Of a stretch of DNA of 64,000 bases, positions 19,861-28,777 are shown one piece after another. Origin of the DNA: Acinetobacter tandoii DSM 14970 = CIP 107469 (lineage in GTDB: Bacteria; Pseudomonadota; Gammaproteobacteria; Pseudomonadales; Moraxellaceae). Below the pieces are notes generated by a model. That model was given only the letters and a program-made list of their open reading frames with translations, was not told the DNA's origin and did no database searches. Positions within the stretch are counted from its first letter, which is position 1. Every line of letters starts with the position of its first letter. The position numbers and the translations under genes were made by a program. The stretch covers positions 62,001 to 126,000 of the forward strand of contig NZ_KE007366.1 of assembly GCF_000400735.1 (NCBI RefSeq). Direction: 5' to 3'.

Positions 19861-20682
19861 ATGTCTCAGCTTTCGACAATTATCGAACAAGCCTTTGAAG
19901 ACCGTGCTAATTTCACAGCAGCAGACTGTTCTGCTGAAATTCGTGACGCTGTAGAACAAGCGATTGCAGGTTTAGATAATGGCTCATTACGCGTAGCTGA
20001 AAAAATCGACGGCGAATGGGTTGTTCACCAATGGCTTAAAAAAGCAGTGTTGTTATCGTTCAAATTAAACGACAACAAGCCAATTGAGTCTTGTGATCTT
20101 CGTTTCTACGACAAAGTTGACACTAAATTCTCTGGTTGGACTGAAGAACAATTCAAAGCTGCGGGCGTACGTGTTGTACCACCAGCTGTTGCACGTAAAG
20201 GCAGCTTCCAAGCAAAAAATGTGGTGTTGATGCCGTCTTATGTCAACATTGGTGCTTATGTAGATGAAGGCACAATGGTTGATACATGGGCAACTGTAGG
20301 TTCATGTGCACAAATCGGTAAAAACGTTCACTTGTCTGGTGGCGTAGGTATCGGTGGCGTACTCGAACCATTACAAGCAAACCCAACGATTATTGAAGAC
20401 AACTGCTTCATCGGTGCGCGTTCTGAAATCGTTGAAGGTGTAATTGTTGAAGAAGGTTCTGTCATTTCAATGGGCGTATTCATTGGTCAATCAACCAAGA
20501 TTTATGACCGTGAAACTGGTGAAATCCACTACGGCCGCGTACCAGCAGGTTCTGTGGTTGTTTCTGGTAGCCTTCCTTCTAAATGCGGTACTTACAGCTT
20601 ATACGCTGCAATTATCGTGAAAAAAGTTGACGCGAAAACTCGTGCTAAAACAAGCTTGAACGAATTATTACGCGAAGACTAA
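19861..20682 (+). CDS. dapD: Tetrahydrodipicolinate N-succinyltransferase
   Basis: Succinyl-CoA dependent step of lysine and diaminopimelate synthesis. 273 aa, exactly family-typical, with left-handed beta-helix hexapeptide repeats (residues about 105-215; [38 protein letters not shown]) and a C-terminal succinyl-CoA region. GGAAGGAAG gives a strong ribosome site. Transcribed alone from the 290-nt region shared with carO, and closed by a terminator. Confidence 0.97.
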   Translation: MSQLSTIIEQAFEDRANFTAADCSAEIRDAVEQAIAGLDNGSLRVAEKIDGEWVVHQWLKKAVLLSFKLNDNKPIESCDLRFYDKVDTKFSGWTEEQFKAAGVRVVPPAVARKGSFQAKNVVLMPSYVNIGAYVDEGTMVDTWATVGSCAQIGKNVHLSGGVGIGGVLEPLQANPTIIEDNCFIGARSEIVEGVIVEEGSVISMGVFIGQSTKIYDRETGEIHYGRVPAGSVVVSGSLPSKCGTYSLYAAIIVKKVDAKTRAKTSLNELLRED

Positions 20683-20702
20683 TTTTTCAAACTGCTTTTC
20701 GG

Positions 20703-20740
20703 TCTCTACGGTCAGGTATGGTCGTAGAGATTTTTATTTT
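20703..20740 (+). terminator. Terminator after dapD
   Basis: 8-bp stem TCTCTACG (20703-20710) with CGTAGAGA (20723-20730), 12-nt loop, then a T-rich run. Confidence 0.8.
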
Positions 20741-20764
20741 TCTATCTTGTGGTTATCTTGTGCT

Positions 20765-21475
20765 ATGAATACTCTCCGATCTTCAGCTATTCCTGTTTCT
20801 GATCCGGCTGCGGGCTTACGCATCACGGAGATTTTCTATTCATTACAAGGTGAAGCCAATACAGCAGGACTGCCAACGGTATTTATCCGTTTAACAGGTT
20901 GTCCACTACGCTGTACCTATTGTGATACCACTTACTCTTTTGAAGGTGGCGAGCGCCAATCGCTTGATCAAATTATTCAAACCACACTCGACTTTAAAAC
21001 TCCGTATGTCTGCGTGACAGGTGGTGAACCCCTCGCACAGCCGAATGCTTTACCGTTAATGCAACGTCTAGCAGATCTGGGCTGTGAAGTATCTTTAGAA
21101 ACCAGTGGTGCTTTAGATGTGTCTAAAGTTGACCCTCGTATTTCTAAAGTCTTAGACCTTAAAACTCCAACTTCGGGTGAAGAACAACGTAATTTAATCA
21201 GTAATCTAGATCATCTTACTCAACATGATCAGATTAAGTTCGTGATTTGCAACCGTGAAGATTATGAGTGGTCAAAACTACAGGTCGCACAATACCAACT
21301 ACAAGATAAAGTCAGTACCGTTTGGTTCTCCCCTGCTTTTGCTGTAGAAAAAGGTGCTGTGCGCTTACCACAACTTGCGCGTGATTTAGCGCAATGGATT
21401 TTAGAAGACCATCTCCCTGTTCGCTTCCAATTACAGTTACATAAATTGTTATGGAACGATGAAACTGGTCGTTAA
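20765..21475 (+). CDS. queE: 7-carboxy-7-deazaguanine synthase
   Basis: Radical SAM enzyme making 7-carboxy-7-deazaguanine, a queuosine precursor. The cluster-binding CxxxCxxC is in [16 protein letters not shown] near residue 42; [18 protein letters not shown] before it binds substrate and [10 protein letters not shown] the SAM. I chose ATG 20765 (236 aa); an in-frame TTG 18 nt upstream has no support. Followed by queC after 29 nt on the same strand, so the pair forms one operon for queuosine synthesis. Confidence 0.94.
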   Translation: MNTLRSSAIPVSDPAAGLRITEIFYSLQGEANTAGLPTVFIRLTGCPLRCTYCDTTYSFEGGERQSLDQIIQTTLDFKTPYVCVTGGEPLAQPNALPLMQRLADLGCEVSLETSGALDVSKVDPRISKVLDLKTPTSGEEQRNLISNLDHLTQHDQIKFVICNREDYEWSKLQVAQYQLQDKVSTVWFSPAFAVEKGAVRLPQLARDLAQWILEDHLPVRFQLQLHKLLWNDETGR

Positions 21476-21504
21476 TTGCTTTTAAATATTTTGGAGATTT
21501 GCAT

Positions 21505-22173
21505 ATGCGCCCTCGTGCCATAGTCTTGTTATCAGGCGGCTTAGACTCAACTACTTGTTTAGCTTGGGCGCAAGCACGTTATGAATGTATGGCTATTAGT
21601 TTTATGTATGGTCAACGCTCTACCACAGAGTTAGATGCTGCAAAAGCCCTAACACAACGTGTTGGTGTTGAACATCGTATTATTAATATTGATTTAGGTA
21701 ACTTAGGTGGTTCTGCTTTAACAGACCATAGCATTGATGTACCAGAACAACTCCAAGAGGGTATTCCTGTAACTTATGTTCCAGCACGTAACACCATTTT
21801 CTTATCTTATGCTTTAGCAGCAGCAGAAGTTTTTGGTGCAGAAGCCATTGTGATTGGTATCAATGCTGTTGATTATTCAGGTTATCCTGACTGTCGACCA
21901 GAATATATTGAAGCTTTTGCCAACATGGCACGCTTGGCAACCAAGGTGGGTGTTGAAGGAAAAGCTCTTAAATTTGAAACACCTCTGTTACATTTATCCA
22001 AAGCAAATATCATTCGCTTAGGTATAGAACATGGCGTAGACTATAGTCAAACGGTGTCTTGCTACCAAGCAGATGACCAAGGACGTGCTTGTGGTAAATG
22101 CGACAGCTGCCGCTTACGCAAACAAGGCTTTGAAGATGCAGGCGTAGCAGACCCAACACGTTACATACCGTAA
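21505..22173 (+). CDS. queC: 7-cyano-7-deazaguanine synthase
   Basis: ATP-dependent enzyme converting 7-carboxy-7-deazaguanine to preQ0. The PP-loop SGGLDSTT is at about residues 10-17; the Zn site is the cysteine cluster in [24 protein letters not shown] near residue 188. ATG 21505 with TTGGAG 9 nt upstream gives 222 aa; the in-frame TTG at 21499 is less likely. I see no preQ1 riboswitch ahead of queE-queC. Confidence 0.96.
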   Translation: MRPRAIVLLSGGLDSTTCLAWAQARYECMAISFMYGQRSTTELDAAKALTQRVGVEHRIINIDLGNLGGSALTDHSIDVPEQLQEGIPVTYVPARNTIFLSYALAAAEVFGAEAIVIGINAVDYSGYPDCRPEYIEAFANMARLATKVGVEGKALKFETPLLHLSKANIIRLGIEHGVDYSQTVSCYQADDQGRACGKCDSCRLRKQGFEDAGVADPTRYIP

Positions 22174-22189
22174 TTACAGGGTACAGTTT

Positions 22190-22600
22190 ATGAAAAATTT
22201 AAAATCAAACATTATTCTTTCTACATTGGTTTCTGCAGCTGCATTGTTCGCAACAGCTTCACATGCTGCTGAATCAAACAAACTACAAGAAGCCTATAAA
22301 AGCACCAATGTAAAAGCTGCATTAATTAATGTTTGTAAAGAAGAAACAGCCAAAGGTAATAAATTATCGAGCGCTGAAGTAAGCAAATACTGTACTTGTG
22401 CAGTTGAAGCAGATGGTAAATTGACCAATGCTCAAAAATGGGAAATTCAAAGCGCAATTAACCAAAAGAAAAGTCCAAGCACCTTGGCTTTTGTTCAAAA
22501 GCAGAATAAAGATTTACAAGCCTGCTTTGGCCCTCAGTTAACGACAAAATTAAAGTCATTAACTGAAGCGGCAGTGAAAAACGCGCAAGCGAAAAAATAA
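22190..22600 (+). CDS. Secreted small cysteine-containing protein, unknown function
   Basis: 136 aa with a signal peptide (residues 1-26, ending ASHA) and a mature helical, lysine-rich domain. Four cysteines (VCKEE, YCTC, ACFG) suggest one or two disulfides in the periplasm. It follows queC by 16 nt and may be read from the same transcript, ending at the terminator at 22618. I do not recognise the family beyond small Acinetobacter hypothetical proteins, and no function is proposed. Confidence 0.75.
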   Translation: MKNLKSNIILSTLVSAAALFATASHAAESNKLQEAYKSTNVKAALINVCKEETAKGNKLSSAEVSKYCTCAVEADGKLTNAQKWEIQSAINQKKSPSTLAFVQKQNKDLQACFGPQLTTKLKSLTEAAVKNAQAKK

Positions 22601-22617
22601 TTCGCTCAATATGAATG

Positions 22618-22642
22618 AAGCCTGCTTTATGCAGGCTTTTTC
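22618..22642 (+). terminator. Terminator after the queE-queC-orf operon
   Basis: 8-bp stem AAGCCTGC (22618-22625) with GCAGGCTT (22631-22638), 5-nt loop and T run. Confidence 0.88.
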
Positions 22643-22672
22643 TATGTCACAAAATTGATAGAACTTGAAACT

Positions 22673-23371
22673 ATGTGCAATAAATGGAATACAAACGCTC
22701 AAGGTCAAAAATTTGTTGCGTCCTATAGTGGAGGTAAAGACAGCAGCCTCGCCCTCTATCAAGCCATGCAAATGGGTGAAGCCGTTGCACTAATAGTGAT
22801 GCTTGAAGAACAAGGCTTAAAGTCACGCTCACATGGGATGTCACTCGACATTATTCATGCACAAGCCAATGCCATTGGATTACCTATTTTTACGGCTTCC
22901 GCCACTTGGCAAGATTATGAAAGTCATTTTATTCAACTGCTACAAAAAGCCCAAATCTTAGGCGCAGAAACGTTGGTTACAGGCGATATTGACTTAATGG
23001 CACATGCAGAATGGAACCAATCTGTTTGCGATAAAAGTCAGCTCAGTTTATGTATGCCACTTTGGCAACGTCCACGTTTAGACATTGTGCAGGAATTTAT
23101 TTCACTAGGGTTTCAAAGCATTATTGTGACGGTCAATCTGAACTTAGGCATGAAAATTGAAGATCTGGGACAAATTCTGACACTGGACTATATACAAGAG
23201 CTTGTAGCCAGAGGGATTGACCCTTGCGGAGAAGCGGGTGAGTTTCACACGACAGTGATTAATGGCCCAATTTTTAAACATGCACTCAACATTATGAAAG
23301 GTGATATTCTCTATCACGAAAATTACGCCTTTTTACCCCTTGAACTAGAACAACACCAGATTGAAGGATGA
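22673..23371 (+). CDS. DUF71/diphthine-ammonia-ligase-type ATP-binding protein
   Basis: PP-loop ATP pyrophosphatase-like protein with SGGKDSSLALYQA at about residues 19-31 and the downstream family block VTGDIDLMAHAEWNQSVC and CGEAGEFHTTVINGP. In archaea and eukaryotes the family makes the diphthamide amide, but bacteria lack diphthamide, so the substrate here is unknown; an ATP-dependent amidation or tRNA/cofactor modification is inference. ATG 22673 gives 232 aa; a TTG at 22655 would add six residues. It lies 3 nt ahead of the peroxiredoxin gene. Confidence 0.8.
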   Translation: MCNKWNTNAQGQKFVASYSGGKDSSLALYQAMQMGEAVALIVMLEEQGLKSRSHGMSLDIIHAQANAIGLPIFTASATWQDYESHFIQLLQKAQILGAETLVTGDIDLMAHAEWNQSVCDKSQLSLCMPLWQRPRLDIVQEFISLGFQSIIVTVNLNLGMKIEDLGQILTLDYIQELVARGIDPCGEAGEFHTTVINGPIFKHALNIMKGDILYHENYAFLPLELEQHQIEG

Positions 23372-23374
23372 ACC

Positions 23375-23833
23375 ATGACAGAGACAATTCAACTTCCAAA
23401 TCAAATCTTTCCTACCACCACAGGTGAAATCAATTTAACCGAAGTTCCAACAGAATGGTTGATTGTCTATTTCTATCCAAAAGATTCAACACCTGGCTGT
23501 ACCACACAAGCCGTTGGTTTTTCATGTTTAAAAGACCAGTTTGATGCACTGAAAACTACGATCATTGGTGTTTCACGCGATTCGGTTAAAGCCCATCAGA
23601 ACTTTACCGAAAAACAGGCTTTAACCATTAATTTAATCAGTGATAAAGAAGAAGTCCTATGCAAACACTTCGATGTGATTAAAGAAAAGAATATGTATGG
23701 CAAACAAGTCATGGGCATTGAACGCTCAACCTTTATTTTCCATCAAGGCAAACTCGTAAAAGAATATCGTAAAGTCAAAGCTGCGGGACATGCAGAACAA
23801 GTTCTTGCTGATTTAAAAGCTTTACAAGCTTAA
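23375..23833 (+). CDS. bcp: Bcp/PrxQ-type thiol peroxidase
   Basis: Peroxiredoxin reducing hydroperoxides with thioredoxin. The peroxidatic Cys is Cys42 in FYPKDSTPGCTTQA; a conserved Arg lies in VKEKNMYGKQVMGIERSTF. 152 aa. In E. coli Bcp the resolving Cys is five residues after the peroxidatic Cys (CTVQAC); here that place is Val47 and the only other nearby Cys is Cys51, so resolution may use Cys51, Cys90-region or an external thiol. GAAGG lies just upstream of the ATG and the gene is translationally close to the DUF71 gene. Confidence 0.88.
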   Translation: MTETIQLPNQIFPTTTGEINLTEVPTEWLIVYFYPKDSTPGCTTQAVGFSCLKDQFDALKTTIIGVSRDSVKAHQNFTEKQALTINLISDKEEVLCKHFDVIKEKNMYGKQVMGIERSTFIFHQGKLVKEYRKVKAAGHAEQVLADLKALQA

Positions 23834-23840
23834 TTAATAG

Positions 23841-23877
23841 AGCCGCTGTAATGATTACTCAACTCAGCGGCTTTTAT
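23841..23877 (+). terminator. Terminator after bcp
   Basis: 8-bp stem AGCCGCTG (23841-23848) and CAGCGGCT (23865-23872) with a 16-nt loop, followed by TTTTA. Confidence 0.75.
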
Positions 23878-23879
23878 CA

Positions 23880-24485
23880 TTAAGTATTTAAAATTAAAGA
23901 CAGTGCGATACCCCACATAATCAAAGCAATTAGACCATCCAAAACTCTCCATGCTTTAGGATTTTCAAAAACTGGTGTTAATAGTCGTGCCCCATATCCT
24001 AAACTGAAAAAGAATAACCATGATGCAGTCATAGTGCCCAGTGCAAAATAGAGTTTACTCTGTTCAAATTGGGTTGAGATTGAACCAATCAGTACCACTG
24101 TATCCAAATAAACATGTGGGTTTAGCCAAGTTAATGCTAAACATACCAACAAGATCTGACCTAAATTGGTCTCATTTTGCTGCGCTGCATGCAACCCCTG
24201 ATTCGATTTGAAAGCTGCTAACAAATGTTGAAAGCCATACCAAAATAAAAATAATGCCCCAGCCCATTTCGCCATGCCCAGAACTTCAGGGTAATGCTGA
24301 AGCACCACAGAAAAACCTGTGATTCCTAATAAAATTAAAATTGAATCGGACAGCGCACAAACAAAGCAGACCCAAAATACAGATTGTTGTTTTAAGCCCT
24401 GTTTTAAAACAAAAGCATTTTGCGCCCCAATCGCCACAATCAGACTAAAACCAATCGCGATGCCCTGTAAATACGTTTGTAACAT
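23880..24485 (-). CDS. LysE/ArgO-family amino acid exporter
   Basis: Membrane exporter of the LysE family, which removes basic amino acids. 201 aa from ATG 24485; the upstream ATG 24524 adds 13 basic residues (MIMRWSKNR...) and looks spurious. Six hydrophobic segments; the family signature GAQNAFVLKQGLKQQ is at about residues 20-34 and LTWLNPHVYLDTVVLIG in the middle. It is divergent from an ArgP/LysG-like regulator at 24627, the classic exporter-regulator pair, so control by basic amino acids is likely. Confidence 0.9.
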   Translation of the reverse strand: MLQTYLQGIAIGFSLIVAIGAQNAFVLKQGLKQQSVFWVCFVCALSDSILILLGITGFSVVLQHYPEVLGMAKWAGALFLFWYGFQHLLAAFKSNQGLHAAQQNETNLGQILLVCLALTWLNPHVYLDTVVLIGSISTQFEQSKLYFALGTMTASWLFFFSLGYGARLLTPVFENPKAWRVLDGLIALIMWGIALSLILNT

Positions 24486-24626
24486 GACTTTTTCAACTCT
24501 ATTTTTGCTCCATCGCATTATCAATCATTTTTTATTTAACTAAATAAAACTAAAAAAATATCAATTTAACTCAATTTATTTTAGATTATAGCCTTAGCTT
24601 ATTCATGAATAAAACTGAGCCCTTCC

Positions 24627-25517
24627 ATGCTAAATAGTAAACAATGTGATGCGTTTTTAGCTGTCGCTGAAACAGGCAGTTTTGATTTGGCCGCCGAACG
24701 CTTATGCATTACGGCTTCGGCAGTCACTATGCGCGTACAGAGTTTAGAAAAATCCTTGGGGCATTTGTTGATTGTGCGTGAGCGTCCTTGCCGACCTACT
24801 CAGGCAGGTCTATCTTTATTGCACTATTTACAGCACAGTAGATTGCTTGAACAAAATTTAATGCAAAATTTGACGGGGAAATCCGCTGAATCTGCATTTT
24901 ATCAAATCAATATTGCTACCAATGCTGACTCCCTTGCCACTTGGTTATTACCCTTGCTCAAGCAAAACTTGATTGAAAACAAAATTGTGCTGCAATTTCA
25001 AGTTGATGATCAGTCACATACACATCACTTACTTGAAGCAGGGCTAGTGAATGCGTGCTTGACCACTGAACCTAAGCCAATGAAAGGATGTATCGCAGCC
25101 TATTTGGGTAAAATGCATTATCGATTTGTTGCAACACCACAATTTAAACAACAATGGTTTAAACAAGGGGTAAATCGAGAGACTTTACGTCTTGCTCCTG
25201 CCCTGATTTACAACGAAAAAGATTTCATGCATACAGGCTTTATCCAGCAAAAATTTGGACTTAACCCAACCCAATACCCCCATTTTTTTATTCCCTGTTC
25301 GACTGCATTCGTGGATGCAACTGTAATGGGTTTAGGCTATAGCTGGCTTCCAGACTATCAAGCAAATCAGTATTTACAGTCGGGCAAACTCATCGAAGTT
25401 TCAGAAGATTTAAGCATCGACTTAGCGCTCTATTGGCATCATTGGAAACAACAATCGGCTCAACTTGAGCAACTGACACAGCTCTTGACCCAAAAAGCTC
25501 AGGAGCTTCTGAATTAA
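24627..25517 (+). CDS. argP: ArgP/LysG-type LysR regulator
   Basis: 296-residue LysR regulator with helix-turn-helix at residues 4-60 (DAFLAVAETGSFDLAAERLCITASAVTMRVQSLEKSLG, close to ArgP). Family members activate a divergent LysE/ArgO exporter when lysine or arginine is high, and that geometry is present here. The ribosome site is weak (CCTTCC before the ATG). The stop is 1 nt from the convergent yceI-like gene. Gene symbol by family and context only. Confidence 0.85.
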   Translation: MLNSKQCDAFLAVAETGSFDLAAERLCITASAVTMRVQSLEKSLGHLLIVRERPCRPTQAGLSLLHYLQHSRLLEQNLMQNLTGKSAESAFYQINIATNADSLATWLLPLLKQNLIENKIVLQFQVDDQSHTHHLLEAGLVNACLTTEPKPMKGCIAAYLGKMHYRFVATPQFKQQWFKQGVNRETLRLAPALIYNEKDFMHTGFIQQKFGLNPTQYPHFFIPCSTAFVDATVMGLGYSWLPDYQANQYLQSGKLIEVSEDLSIDLALYWHHWKQQSAQLEQLTQLLTQKAQELLN

Positions 25518-25518
25518 T

Positions 25519-26121
25519 TCAGTCGCTTTTTTTCCATTGTCCAATCACCTGAATCTTTACTTTTTCACCAACACCACCGAAAGCTTTTTTCATGCCAAAA
25601 TCGCTACGGCGGATTAGGGTATACGCTTCGACATCTAACAGATCTGAATTATTCGAATTTGGAACTAATTTGGCATTAAACGAAATTGGATGAGTCACGC
25701 CTCTTAAGGTCAAATTGCCGAGAATCTGATAACGATGATCTCCAAGCGCTTTAAATTGAGTGCTGCTAAATGTCGCAGTTTTATATTTTTCTACATAAAA
25801 TAGGTCTGGGCCCAAAACCATCTGTTTGAATGAGGGTTTATTTAAGTCGATACTGGTGATATCAAGTATCACCTCGGCTGTGGCTTGTTCAGGTTGTTGC
25901 GGATTAAACTGTAGGCTGGATTGGACTTTTTCAAACTGACCTTTCACAAAAGTCATGCCAAATGTATCTATATGAAAACTGACTTCAGAATGGGGGGTTA
26001 AATGCCACGAACTTGCCCGAACAGATTGCATAGACATAAGTATGGCAAGTACATAACCGCACCTAGAAAACCAAAATAGAAATGAAGTTCCATAAGGTTC
26101 AACATGATGTAGCATATCCAT
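25519..26121 (-). CDS. YceI-family periplasmic protein
   Basis: Lipocalin-like barrel that binds isoprenoid or similar lipids in known members. N-terminal hydrophobic segment around residues 12-36 should act as a signal peptide (cleavage near VRA). The mature part has HSEVSFHIDTFGMTFVKGQFEKV, the family start, and the second motif LRGVTHPISFNAKLV and RRSDFGM near the end. ATG 26115 (MLHH) is the better start because GAGG sits 8 nt upstream; ATG 26121 adds two residues. Convergent with argP. Function of this paralogue unknown. Confidence 0.85.
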   Translation of the reverse strand: MDMLHHVEPYGTSFLFWFSRCGYVLAILMSMQSVRASSWHLTPHSEVSFHIDTFGMTFVKGQFEKVQSSLQFNPQQPEQATAEVILDITSIDLNKPSFKQMVLGPDLFYVEKYKTATFSSTQFKALGDHRYQILGNLTLRGVTHPISFNAKLVPNSNNSDLLDVEAYTLIRRSDFGMKKAFGGVGEKVKIQVIGQWKKSD

Positions 26122-26150
26122 TCCCTCATACGAGGTGATGAAAATATAGT

Positions 26151-26720
26151 TTACTCAAGATTGGTTTTGTCTTGGGTCTGGTATTTGTGTTGTAATTGTT
26201 GATAGATCACGCTTTGCATAAAGTTTTGTAAAAATGCAATCGTGCCTTGCGGGAAAGTCTCTTCCCAAATTTCACCACGATAAAAAGCTTCGCGCATCGG
26301 TGTTGCAGACATCGCACCTTCTAAACTATCAATTTCAACCATTTCCCATTCTGGAAAAAGTTCTAAATAATAAGAAGATTCATCTTTAAAGTGCCCAATC
26401 AGCCCAACCTTATGTTCAGGCTGTACTACATTTGCCACTAAACTTTTGACCAAATTCACCCATTTTTTATCATTATAAACATCAACAACATGTACAAAAC
26501 GAATTCGCGCTGCATCTTGCGCAGAGAAATTCGACAAAATCATCTGTTCACGTTCTTGGGCGGTAAATGGGTTTTTAATATTCCGTTCCATCTGCGCCGA
26601 ACCTAAGGCCAAAATAACATGGTCACTCAGTTCCAATGCAATTTGAATGGTTCGCATATGTGCCAAATGAAAGGGCTGAAAACGACCAATAAATACCAGA
26701 TAATCAAATGTATGTTTCAT
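26151..26720 (-). CDS. nadM: NadM-type nicotinamide-nucleotide adenylyltransferase
   Basis: Nucleotidyltransferase of the HxxH/T class, making NAD from NMN and ATP. GRFQPFHLAHMRTI (residues 12-25) carries the HxxH motif (HLAH), and SATPMR near residue 156 corresponds to the C-terminal phosphate-binding ISxTxxR motif. 189 aa with no fused Nudix domain, unlike longer bifunctional NadM proteins. The enzyme could support NMN salvage. The symbol rests on motif reading; NadR- or NadD-type transferases share the fold. It precedes the YceI gene by 30 nt on the same strand. Confidence 0.82.
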   Translation of the reverse strand: MKHTFDYLVFIGRFQPFHLAHMRTIQIALELSDHVILALGSAQMERNIKNPFTAQEREQMILSNFSAQDAARIRFVHVVDVYNDKKWVNLVKSLVANVVQPEHKVGLIGHFKDESSYYLELFPEWEMVEIDSLEGAMSATPMREAFYRGEIWEETFPQGTIAFLQNFMQSVIYQQLQHKYQTQDKTNLE

Positions 26721-26824
26721 AGAGAATGAACTTTTTTATGAACTCATCAGTAGCAGCGTTATTGTTTAAGATACGACATAATGGCTCATAAAATTTAACT
26801 AAATTTTAAAGCAAGGATAGTACG

Positions 26825-27625
26825 ATGACGCTCAGTTGTATTCAACAACCACATGAACATTTAAATGCAAATTTAGACAACGGTATTTTGACTTTAGCCA
26901 TTAACCGTCCAAAAGCAAAAAATGCATTGTATGGTGAATTGTATTTATGGATTGCTCAAGCCCTTGATGAAGCAGATCAATCTAAAGATGTACGTGTGGT
27001 GATTTTACGAGGTGAAGATGCCGATTTCACTGCGGGAAATGACATGCAAGACTTTATGCAATTCATTCAATCTCCATTACAAGGCAAAGCTGGTGATGCA
27101 CCGCCATTTGTGGTGTTAAAAGCAGCGGCACGTTTCTCTAAACCATTAATTGCTGCGGTGCGTGGTGTAGCGATTGGTATTGGCGTAACTATTTTGCTTC
27201 ATGCTGACCTTGTGTATAGCGACCAAACTGCTTTATTCCAAATTCCATTTGTGAGTCTTGGACTTTCACCTGAAGGTGCAGCCAGCCAATTACTGATTCA
27301 ACAAGCGGGTTACCACAAAGCGGCTGAATTATTATTTACTGCCCAAAAATTTAACAGCGAAAAAGCCGTTGCTGCGGGTCTAGTCAACAGCATTGAAGAA
27401 GATGTTTACGCAGCCGCACTCAAGCAATCACAAATTTTAGCTGCGCTACCTTTGGCATCTTTACGTCAAACCAAGGCACTCATGAAACATAATCTAGACA
27501 GCATTGTGGACTGTATTGACCATGAAGCCGAGATTTTCATGAAACGGGTATCTTCACCAGAAATGGCTGAAGCCGTTGCTGCATTTATGCAAAAGCGTAG
27601 ACCTGATTTTTCTCAATTTAACTAA
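26825..27625 (+). CDS. Enoyl-CoA hydratase/isomerase family protein
   Basis: Crotonase-fold protein, 266 aa. NRPKAKNAL near residue 28, oxyanion loop FTAGNDMQDF and GVAIGIGVTILLHADLVY with catalytic-region PEGAASQLL are visible. Members hydrate trans-2-enoyl-CoA or isomerise double bonds in fatty-acid or aromatic degradation; the conserved Glu in SPEGAASQ supports hydratase or isomerase chemistry. It stands alone with an AAGGATAG ribosome site, so the substrate cannot be told from neighbours. Confidence 0.85.
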   Translation: MTLSCIQQPHEHLNANLDNGILTLAINRPKAKNALYGELYLWIAQALDEADQSKDVRVVILRGEDADFTAGNDMQDFMQFIQSPLQGKAGDAPPFVVLKAAARFSKPLIAAVRGVAIGIGVTILLHADLVYSDQTALFQIPFVSLGLSPEGAASQLLIQQAGYHKAAELLFTAQKFNSEKAVAAGLVNSIEEDVYAAALKQSQILAALPLASLRQTKALMKHNLDSIVDCIDHEAEIFMKRVSSPEMAEAVAAFMQKRRPDFSQFN

Positions 27626-27633
27626 TTGGGTAT

Positions 27634-27660
27634 CAAAGGGGGCATTTTGCCCCTTTTGTT
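27634..27660 (+). terminator. Terminator after enoyl-CoA hydratase gene
   Basis: GC-rich stem AAAGGGGGCA / TGCCCCTTTT with a 3-nt loop and T run right after the stop codon. Confidence 0.82.
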
Positions 27661-27739
27661 TTAGCTCACTGAAATACAACAACAGGGGCACTACACCCGA
27701 TATATTCTAAAACGACAACATTTAAAATTTATAAATCTC

Positions 27740-28522
27740 ATGACAAATACCAACCAACCTAACTTCATTACAGATGAATCAGGTAAATCTCGTTACTACG
27801 AGCCTGCCCCGCAAGATATTGATGTTGCTAATTTCCGTAAGGTCATTGAAAGTCGCCGCTCAGTACGTAAATTTACTGATCGCACAATTCCTAGCGACAT
27901 TTTGGATGCCTGTTTAGATTTAGCGCTGCTCGCACCCAACTCATCCAATTTACAACCGTGGACTTTTTATGTCGTACAAAGCCCGAGCAAGAAAAAGCAA
28001 TTGGTAAAAGCCTGCCTAAACCAATTGGCAGCAAAAACCGCGGCTGAACTGATTGTCTGTATTGCACGTACGGACCGTTTGGATGATATGGCAAAACGCA
28101 ACATCAGTGAATTTCCGTTCCCCGAAACGCCACCCGCGGTGCAAAAATATTATCGAGTTATTCCCTACAACTACAAAACAGGCTATTTCAATGCATTAGG
28201 CAACGTCAAAAAAGTCGCATTCAAATTGGTACGAACATTTGATAAGCAATTGCCTGTTACTGCTTTTAACGCTGCCGATGCAAAATTATGGGCAAGCAAA
28301 ACCACAGCGCTGGCGTGTGAAAATCTGGTTTTGGCTTTGCGTGCCTATGGTTTTGATAGCTGCATGATGGAAGGTTTTGATGAGCCAATGGTTCGAAAAA
28401 TCTTAAAACTAAATGACCAGCAATATCCTGTCATGGTCATTGCAGCAGGCGAACGTGCGAAAGACGGCGTGTTTTTCCCACAATACCGTTTTGATCGTGA
28501 GTTATTTATTCAGAAGGTTTAA
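27740..28522 (+). CDS. Nitroreductase-family flavoprotein
   Basis: FMN oxidoreductase of the nitroreductase superfamily, 260 aa. The early motif ESRRSVRKFTDRTIP (residues 36-50) and ALLAPNSSNLQPWTFYVV match the family FMN-binding region; a later block ALACENLVLALRAYGFDSCMMEGFD is the usual dimer/FMN segment. A longer middle section than in NfsB-type enzymes. Substrate unknown; reductions of quinones, nitro compounds or enoates are possible. Monocistronic. Confidence 0.82.
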   Translation: MTNTNQPNFITDESGKSRYYEPAPQDIDVANFRKVIESRRSVRKFTDRTIPSDILDACLDLALLAPNSSNLQPWTFYVVQSPSKKKQLVKACLNQLAAKTAAELIVCIARTDRLDDMAKRNISEFPFPETPPAVQKYYRVIPYNYKTGYFNALGNVKKVAFKLVRTFDKQLPVTAFNAADAKLWASKTTALACENLVLALRAYGFDSCMMEGFDEPMVRKILKLNDQQYPVMVIAAGERAKDGVFFPQYRFDRELFIQKV

Positions 28523-28777
28523 CGATTTTTCTAGATGGAATCTTTTCAATAAGATTCTAGTTAATAGAATAACCTTCGGTTCGACCTACTTTTCTTTTGG
28601 GAAAAGTAGGCAAAACCTGAGGTGCGACTATAGCAGCGCAAGATCTGCAAAACTCGGCTAATACCGTTTGCATTTCAATGCATCGCAGAACCATTTTTTT
28701 CATAATTCGTCCTGTCTCAAACAATTGCAGATGACATTTCCGTGTATCTAATTTTCAGTTTGTAAAAGCTATTTGGG
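28523..28777. repeat. Non-coding region with a perfect hairpin, repeat-like
   Basis: 255 nt without a credible gene. It contains a perfect 10-bp inverted repeat, CCTACTTTTC (28585-28594) and GAAAAGTAGG (28601-28610) around a 6-nt loop, followed by a GC-richer stretch (28611-28660) out of keeping with the AT-rich surroundings. The look is of a decayed intergenic repeat or the remnant of a larger element. I recall a similar sequence in other Acinetobacter intergenic regions, but this is memory and not tested. Confidence 0.4.
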
